Shown here piece after piece: positions 7,185 to 9,785 of a DNA stretch of 9,785 nucleotides. Position 1 is the first letter of the stretch; the number at the start of each line of letters is the position of its first letter. The position numbers were made by a program, and so were the translations under genes. This stretch comes from an archaeon (GTDB taxonomy: Archaea > Hydrothermarchaeota > Hydrothermarchaeia > JALTZZ01 > JALUTC01): positions 1-9,785 of the forward strand of contig JALUTC010000145.1 of NCBI GenBank assembly GCA_027058345.1, read 5' to 3'. The notes beneath the pieces were generated by a model. That model was not told the origin of the DNA and did not search any database. It saw only the letters and a program-made list of their open reading frames with translations.

Positions 7185-8059
7185 CTTAACACACCCTCTT
7201 TGTAAAAATATTCAACGAAGGCCTTTCCTATCCCATATCCAAGTTTAAAGAACAATTTTTCTAATAATGATTCTCTCTTATAATTGTAAGATTTGAACAA
7301 CACCTTTTTTCCATAGGTTTTTTCCAAATACTTTTTTATACAATTAAAGTTACAAATATCATCTATTAAGCCTAATTTTTTTGCCTCTTCTGCTATGTAA
7401 ATTTTTCCCTCTGCTATTTCTTTAACATAACTTGGAGATAAATTTCTGTTCATAGCAACCTCCTTTACAAATTCATCATAAACATAATCGACAATATTTT
7501 TAAGCATCGTATATTCTTCCTCTGACAAATTTCTCAAACCAGAAAACATGTCCTTATATTTTCCTCCCTTTATAATCGTTATATTTACTCCCAATTTTTC
7601 GAGAAGCTTTTTATATTGTGGTATAAACATTATAACTCCTATGCTACCAATTATTGCAGCCTTTGATGAAAATATTTTATCGCAGGAGCTTGCAACGAGA
7701 TATGCGCCAGAGGTTGCCATCTCCGTTATATAGCAAATCGTGGTTTTTTTCGAACTTTTAATTATATCTGCAATTTCTAAACTCGCATAGTAACTTCCTC
7801 CTGGACTGTTTATGACGATTAAAATTATATCAGAATCCTTCTCCGCTTCTTTAAATGCGTCCCTAAACTTCTCCGGCGTTACTGTTTCTTCTAAAATTCC
7901 TTCGTGTGAAGATATCGTACCATATACCTTTACGACTCCTACCTTTAAGTAATTCTTCAAATTAATTTTAATATCTAAAAAATTTTTAAATAAATATATT
8001 GTTAACAATATAGAAATTGAAACGAGAAATATACCGAGAAGTATTATCAATTTTCTCAT
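7181..8059 (-). CDS. sppA: Membrane-anchored signal peptide peptidase, S49 family (SppA-like)
   Basis: A 292-residue serine protease of peptidase family S49, which degrades cleaved signal peptides and other membrane peptides. One N-terminal transmembrane segment (about residues 4-24) after M-R-K anchors it, with the catalytic domain predicted outside. The body starts with V-G-V-V-K-V-Y-G-T-I (40-49), then I-N-S-P-G-G-S (83-89), the nucleophile S117 in M-A-T-S-G-A-Y, and G-S-I-G-V-I (138-143). K169 in G-K-Y-K-D is the probable general base; the 52-residue Ser-Lys spacing matches the Bacillus-type SppA dyad. The length fits the short single-domain form. No Shine-Dalgarno is seen before ATG 8059. 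The start is only 9 bases from that of the divergent gene, so its promoter must lie within that gene; a TTTTTAAATT-like stretch at about 8106-8117 is a weak candidate. It leads the sppA-thyX-pgk cluster. Confidence 0.92.
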   Translation of the reverse strand: MRKLIILLGIFLVSISILLTIYLFKNFLDIKINLKNYLKVGVVKVYGTISSHEGILEETVTPEKFRDAFKEAEKDSDIILIVINSPGGSYYASLEIADIIKSSKKTTICYITEMATSGAYLVASSCDKIFSSKAAIIGSIGVIMFIPQYKKLLEKLGVNITIIKGGKYKDMFSGLRNLSEEEYTMLKNIVDYVYDEFVKEVAMNRNLSPSYVKEIAEGKIYIAEEAKKLGLIDDICNFNCIKKYLEKTYGKKVLFKSYNYKRESLLEKLFFKLGYGIGKAFVEYFYKEGVLR

Positions 8060-8068
8060 AAGTAAATT

Positions 8069-8593
8069 ATGAAAGCTGAAGGAAATGAAATTGGAATCGA
8101 GTTTTGCAAATTTAAAAAGTCTAGAGATGTTAGAAAGATAACTTTATACTTTTTATTAATTTTTGATGCCTTTTTGGGACTTCTCTTTGGACCATTCCTT
8201 TTCTCTTGTCTAATATTGTTTCGAATAATGAAATTCGAATCTCTTGCATTACTTCCTATAATTGCCCTCGGATTTTACATTCTCATTGGTACATTACAAT
8301 TCTTAAGGTTAATTAAGGGAGGAAAGGTGATAATTACCGATTGGTACATGCCTGAGATATTTTTAACTAAGAGAGGGTGTAGAATTATTGAAAGAAGAAA
8401 ATTGAGACTTCTCGGATTTATAAGTGCTGAGGAATATTATCTTGTAGAGTGCATGATTTATGGACGTTTACTTAAAATGGCAGTTATTACCAATGTTTTC
8501 CATGCAAGTTATCCTAAACATATATACTTTGGAAACATTCATATAATCTTTGAAGGAGATGAGAAATGCTTCGAACTTCTCAATATCGGGTAG
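8069..8593 (+). CDS. Unrecognised membrane protein with two N-terminal transmembrane helices
   Basis: I do not recognise the family. The 174-residue protein has a basic, soluble start (K-F-K-K-S-R at 14-19), a long hydrophobic segment at about 24-51 and a second at about 57-80, joined by a short loop. A roughly 95-residue polar C-terminal domain follows, with alternating beta-like stretches (V-I-I-T at 87-90, G-F-I-S-A-E-E-Y-Y-L-V at 116-126, K-H-I-Y-F-G-N-I-H-I-I-F at 150-161). The K-x-x-R-R after the second helix and the positive loop suggest the C-terminal domain faces the cytoplasm. Two helices plus a beta domain resembles small membrane proteins with PH-like domains, but no diagnostic motif is present. 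Only 9 bases separate its ATG from the divergent sppA ATG, and no clear Shine-Dalgarno or TATA box is visible. Function unknown. Confidence 0.72.
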   Translation: MKAEGNEIGIEFCKFKKSRDVRKITLYFLLIFDAFLGLLFGPFLFSCLILFRIMKFESLALLPIIALGFYILIGTLQFLRLIKGGKVIITDWYMPEIFLTKRGCRIIERRKLRLLGFISAEEYYLVECMIYGRLLKMAVITNVFHASYPKHIYFGNIHIIFEGDEKCFELLNIG

Positions 8594-8743
8594 CATGTCT
8601 AACTTCAATTTCTCTTTCTTAATATCCTTTCCTATCCTCTTTACTTGTATTACCCTAACCATATATAGGCTTCCCTACTAGATATTCTCATATAAACTCT
8701 ATCTCTTCATTATTAAATCCTTTTTACGTAATATCCTTTTTTC

Positions 8744-8776
8744 GTTACAAGATAATATCTCGCTTTATCTTGTAGC
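8744..8776. repeat. Inverted repeat, 10-bp perfect arms (extendable to 12)
   Basis: TACAAGATAA at 8746-8755 is matched exactly by TTATCTTGTA at 8765-8774, with a 9-base loop. One G-U and one G-C pair could extend the stem outward to 8744 and 8776. It lies about 150 bases after the membrane-protein stop and inside the broken-gene segment. It could be an RNA hairpin, a regulator site or a relic; no T-run follows directly, so it is not a classical terminator. Confidence 0.6.
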
Positions 8777-8988
8777 ATTGCTTCATTATATATCCTTTCG
8801 ATAAGAGTTAAGTCCAAGATAATGACAAACATTGTTTGAGTTCTTTTGTCAATCTAATGAACAAGTAGATATGGTGGATGAGAGGTTGATTAATAATGTA
8901 ACGAAGGACGCCTCCCTCATATGTCTCAGATAATATCTCACAGAATTTTTCTCATTCGTTACTTCTTCACATCTTAATCCTTTGGCAG

Positions 8989-9009
8989 AACATTTTTCAA
9001 CAAAATGTT
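8989..9009. repeat. Inverted repeat, 8-bp perfect arms
   Basis: AACATTTT (8989-8996) and AAAATGTT (9002-9009) pair exactly around a 5-base loop. It is A/T-rich, so chance is quite possible. It sits within the gene-free stretch and inside the broken minus-strand open frame. Confidence 0.4.
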
Positions 9010-9031
9010 GCATAAAAATCATTTCTCCTGA

Positions 9032-9129
9032 AATGAAAGTTGTAAGATTAAGCTCCTGTTTTATCATGTTCAACAAGTCTTTCCGTAAAAAATCGTGAGA
9101 TTTAGCTCTTCTTTTAATACATTTAAACT
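9032..9129 (-). repeat. Tandem coding-like duplication, about 15 codons, offset 53 bases
   Basis: On the minus strand, 9129-9085 reads S-L-N-V-L-K-E-E-L-N-L-T-I-F-Y and 9076-9032 reads L-L-N-M-I-K-Q-E-L-N-L-T-T-F-I. The shared residues (L-N, K, E-L-N-L-T, F) are mostly written with different synonymous codons, for example AAT/AAC, TTA/TTG, CTA/CTT, ACG/ACA and TTT/TTC. That is the signature of an old protein-level repeat rather than a recent DNA duplication. The 53-base offset is not a multiple of three, so one base has been lost or gained between the copies, which splits the frame. Confidence 0.42.
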
Positions 9130-9225
9130 CTCTGAGAATCTTAAAAGCTTGCTCTCTTGCAAATGAAGACCGTTATTGAATAAATTGGAAAGGGAAAGGG
9201 TAGAGATAACTTCTCATAGAGAATT

Positions 9226-9245
9226 TTAGCTCATGTTTCAGCTAA
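9226..9245. promoter_or_regulatory. Short inverted repeat upstream of wecB, possible operator
   Basis: TTAGCT (9226-9231) and AGCTAA (9240-9245) form a 6-bp dyad with an 8-base spacer. It is centred about 24 bases before the wecB ATG and followed by an A/T run. The position would suit a regulator site over a leaderless promoter, but the dyad is short and no clear TATA box sits at the expected distance. Confidence 0.25.
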
Positions 9246-9259
9246 TATATAATTAATAA

Positions 9260-9785
9260 ATGGATATTAAAATAATAATTGGGACAAAGGCAGAGCTTAT
9301 AAAAATGTTTCCCTTAATACATGAACTTAAAAGAAAATCCAAGAACTTTGAAATAATTGCTACGGGGCAGCATGATATTACAAAATTGGCGTATAAATTA
9401 AATATAAATGATGAAATATATTATATTAATGATCCTAGAGAAGGTTTCATGTTAAGCTCAAAGGATGCGATTTCTTTCGCATATAAATCTATACCTAAAC
9501 TTAAGAAGATATTGTCCAAGAACGATTTGGTTATAGTACATGGAGATACGATATCAACCGTTATAGGAGCATTATCCGGTAGATTAACGAATGCAAAAGT
9601 TTCCCATATAGAAGCAGGGTTACGTTCATGGGATTTTAAGGAACCATTTCCCGAGGAAATTAACAGGAATTTGGCGGATTTTCTTTCGAATATATTAATT
9701 GCAGTATCAAAATTATCTTACAGAAATCTTTTATTACAATTCCCATGGAAAAGGGATATTTATCTCGTAGGCAATACAATAATAG
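9260..9785 (+). CDS. wecB: UDP-N-acetylglucosamine 2-epimerase, N-terminal part (window-truncated)
   Basis: First 175 codons of a gene cut by the right edge; full-length members have about 350-390 residues. The family interconverts UDP-GlcNAc and UDP-ManNAc in the cytoplasm, feeding surface polysaccharides or protein glycosylation. Motifs in order: I-I-I-G-T-K-A-E-L-I-K-M (5-16), A-T-G-Q-H (34-38), V-H-G-D-T-x-S (93-99), H-I-E-A-G-L-R-S (116-123), P-F-P-E-E-I-N-R (129-136) and V-G-N-T-I-I at the edge. The canonical G-T-R-P-E-x-I-K reads G-T-K-A-E-L-I-K, a variant I believe occurs in a sub-branch of the family, so the exact sugar substrate may differ. ATG 9260 is chosen because the first strand and nucleotide loop follow it directly; the next ATG (9305) would remove them. 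No Shine-Dalgarno is visible, so it is probably leaderless. Confidence 0.9.
   Translation, partial: MDIKIIIGTKAELIKMFPLIHELKRKSKNFEIIATGQHDITKLAYKLNINDEIYYINDPREGFMLSSKDAISFAYKSIPKLKKILSKNDLVIVHGDTISTVIGALSGRLTNAKVSHIEAGLRSWDFKEPFPEEINRNLADFLSNILIAVSKLSYRNLLLQFPWKRDIYLVGNTII

Larger units (their letters stand above)
8594..9213 (-). pseudogene. Probable decayed gene with winged-helix-like stretch (broken reading frames)
   Basis: This stretch has no intact gene, yet the minus strand reads as protein-like pieces in changing frames. Reading down from 9213: 9213-9070 gives L-Q-E-S-K-L-L-R-F-S-E-S-L-N-V-L-K; 9076-8849 gives an open stretch containing G-L-R-C-E-E-V-T-N-E-K-N then S-V-R-Y-Y-L-R-H-M-R-E-A-S-F-V, which looks like the helices of a winged-helix DNA-binding domain; 8853-8713 gives L-D-L-T-L-I-E-R-I-Y-N-E then A-R-Y-Y-L-V-T-K-K-G-Y-Y-V-K; 8723-8655 gives F-N-N-E-E-I-E-F-I, a TGA, then E-Y-L-V-G-K-P-I-Y-G; 8662 onward gives M-V-R-V-I-Q-V-K-R-I-G-K-D-I and runs antisense into the membrane-protein gene. 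At least two frame changes and several stops break it. The identity of the ancestor is unknown and regulator is only a guess. Sequencing or assembly errors are an alternative explanation. Confidence 0.38.

Noticed and set aside
8604..8650. Pyrimidine-rich tract after the membrane-protein gene as a terminator
   Set aside because: T-runs are short and interrupted by C. Archaeal U-tract termination is possible here but cannot be told from the general composition.
8468..8662. 64-codon minus-strand open frame overlapping the membrane-protein gene end
   Set aside because: The part inside the plus-strand gene is antisense. Only the first 20 or so codons look protein-like, so I count it within the decayed-gene region rather than as an intact gene.
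8713..8853. Resemblance of Y-Y-L-V-T-K-K-G-Y-Y-V-K to the tRNA splicing endonuclease Y-L-V-Y-x-D-L-R-x-R-G-Y pattern
   Set aside because: The catalytic Tyr, His and Lys regions are not seen nearby and the match is a short, low-complexity pattern.
8849..9076. 75-codon minus-strand open frame as a complete small gene
   Set aside because: It starts mid-protein at a TTG directly after a frameshift from a similar motif upstream, and its last 20 codons lose protein character. It is better read as a fragment of a broken gene.
9244..9256. TAATATATAATTA as the TATA box of wecB
   Set aside because: Its centre is about 10 bases from the ATG, which would put transcription start inside the gene and lose the conserved first strand.
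8594..9259. tRNA, C/D-box RNA or CRISPR array in the gene-free stretch
   Set aside because: No T-loop-like GTTC-A-A-TC with matching stem, no paired C and D boxes, and no regularly spaced direct repeat are visible on either strand.

Overview
The window looks archaeal. It is AT-rich (roughly one third G+C by eye), uses AGA/AGG for Arg and ATA for Ile heavily, and carries an archaeal-type phosphoglycerate kinase, the CdhA/CdhB pair of the archaeal CO dehydrogenase/acetyl-CoA synthase, an F420-oxidoreductase (FrhB/FpoF) family protein and the start of an MptA-type GTP cyclohydrolase. Together these suggest an archaeon with a (tetrahydromethanopterin-linked) Wood-Ljungdahl pathway and coenzyme F420, such as a methanogen, an archaeoglobal or a related uncultured lineage. 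I cannot name the lineage from this window.

Layout. (1) 1-1275, minus strand: argJ, then 11 bases later a TTG-started, window-truncated mptA. (2) 1276-1321: a 46-base divergent promoter region with one symmetric TATA-like element that can serve both argJ and the next gene. (3) 1322-5249, plus strand: a tightly coupled trio of an FpoF-like iron-sulfur flavoprotein, cdhA (CODH catalytic subunit) and cdhB (epsilon subunit). No cdhC, cdhD or cdhE follows, because the trio runs tail-to-tail into pgk with 2 bases between the stop codons. (4) 5252-8059, minus strand: sppA-type S49 protease, thyX and pgk, transcribed sppA to pgk; sppA and thyX overlap by 4 bases. (5) 8069-8593, plus strand: an unrecognised two-helix membrane protein only 9 bases from the sppA start. 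(6) 8594-9259: 666 bases without an intact gene. The minus strand holds broken, protein-like segments in different frames, with a winged-helix-like stretch and a duplicated motif; I read it as a probable decayed gene. It also has a strong inverted repeat. (7) 9260-9785, plus strand: the first 175 codons of a UDP-GlcNAc 2-epimerase (WecB family), cut by the window end.

How the genes work together. CdhA oxidises CO or reduces CO2 at a Ni-Fe-S cluster, CdhB is its small partner, and the upstream FpoF-like protein has two [4Fe-4S] motifs and an FrhB-type flavin/F420 domain. The gene overlaps suggest an F420-to-ferredoxin-cluster electron route into CODH, which is the most interesting hypothesis here. 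The other genes (arginine, pterin, dTMP, glycolysis/gluconeogenesis, membrane proteolysis, surface sugar) are ordinary housekeeping functions.
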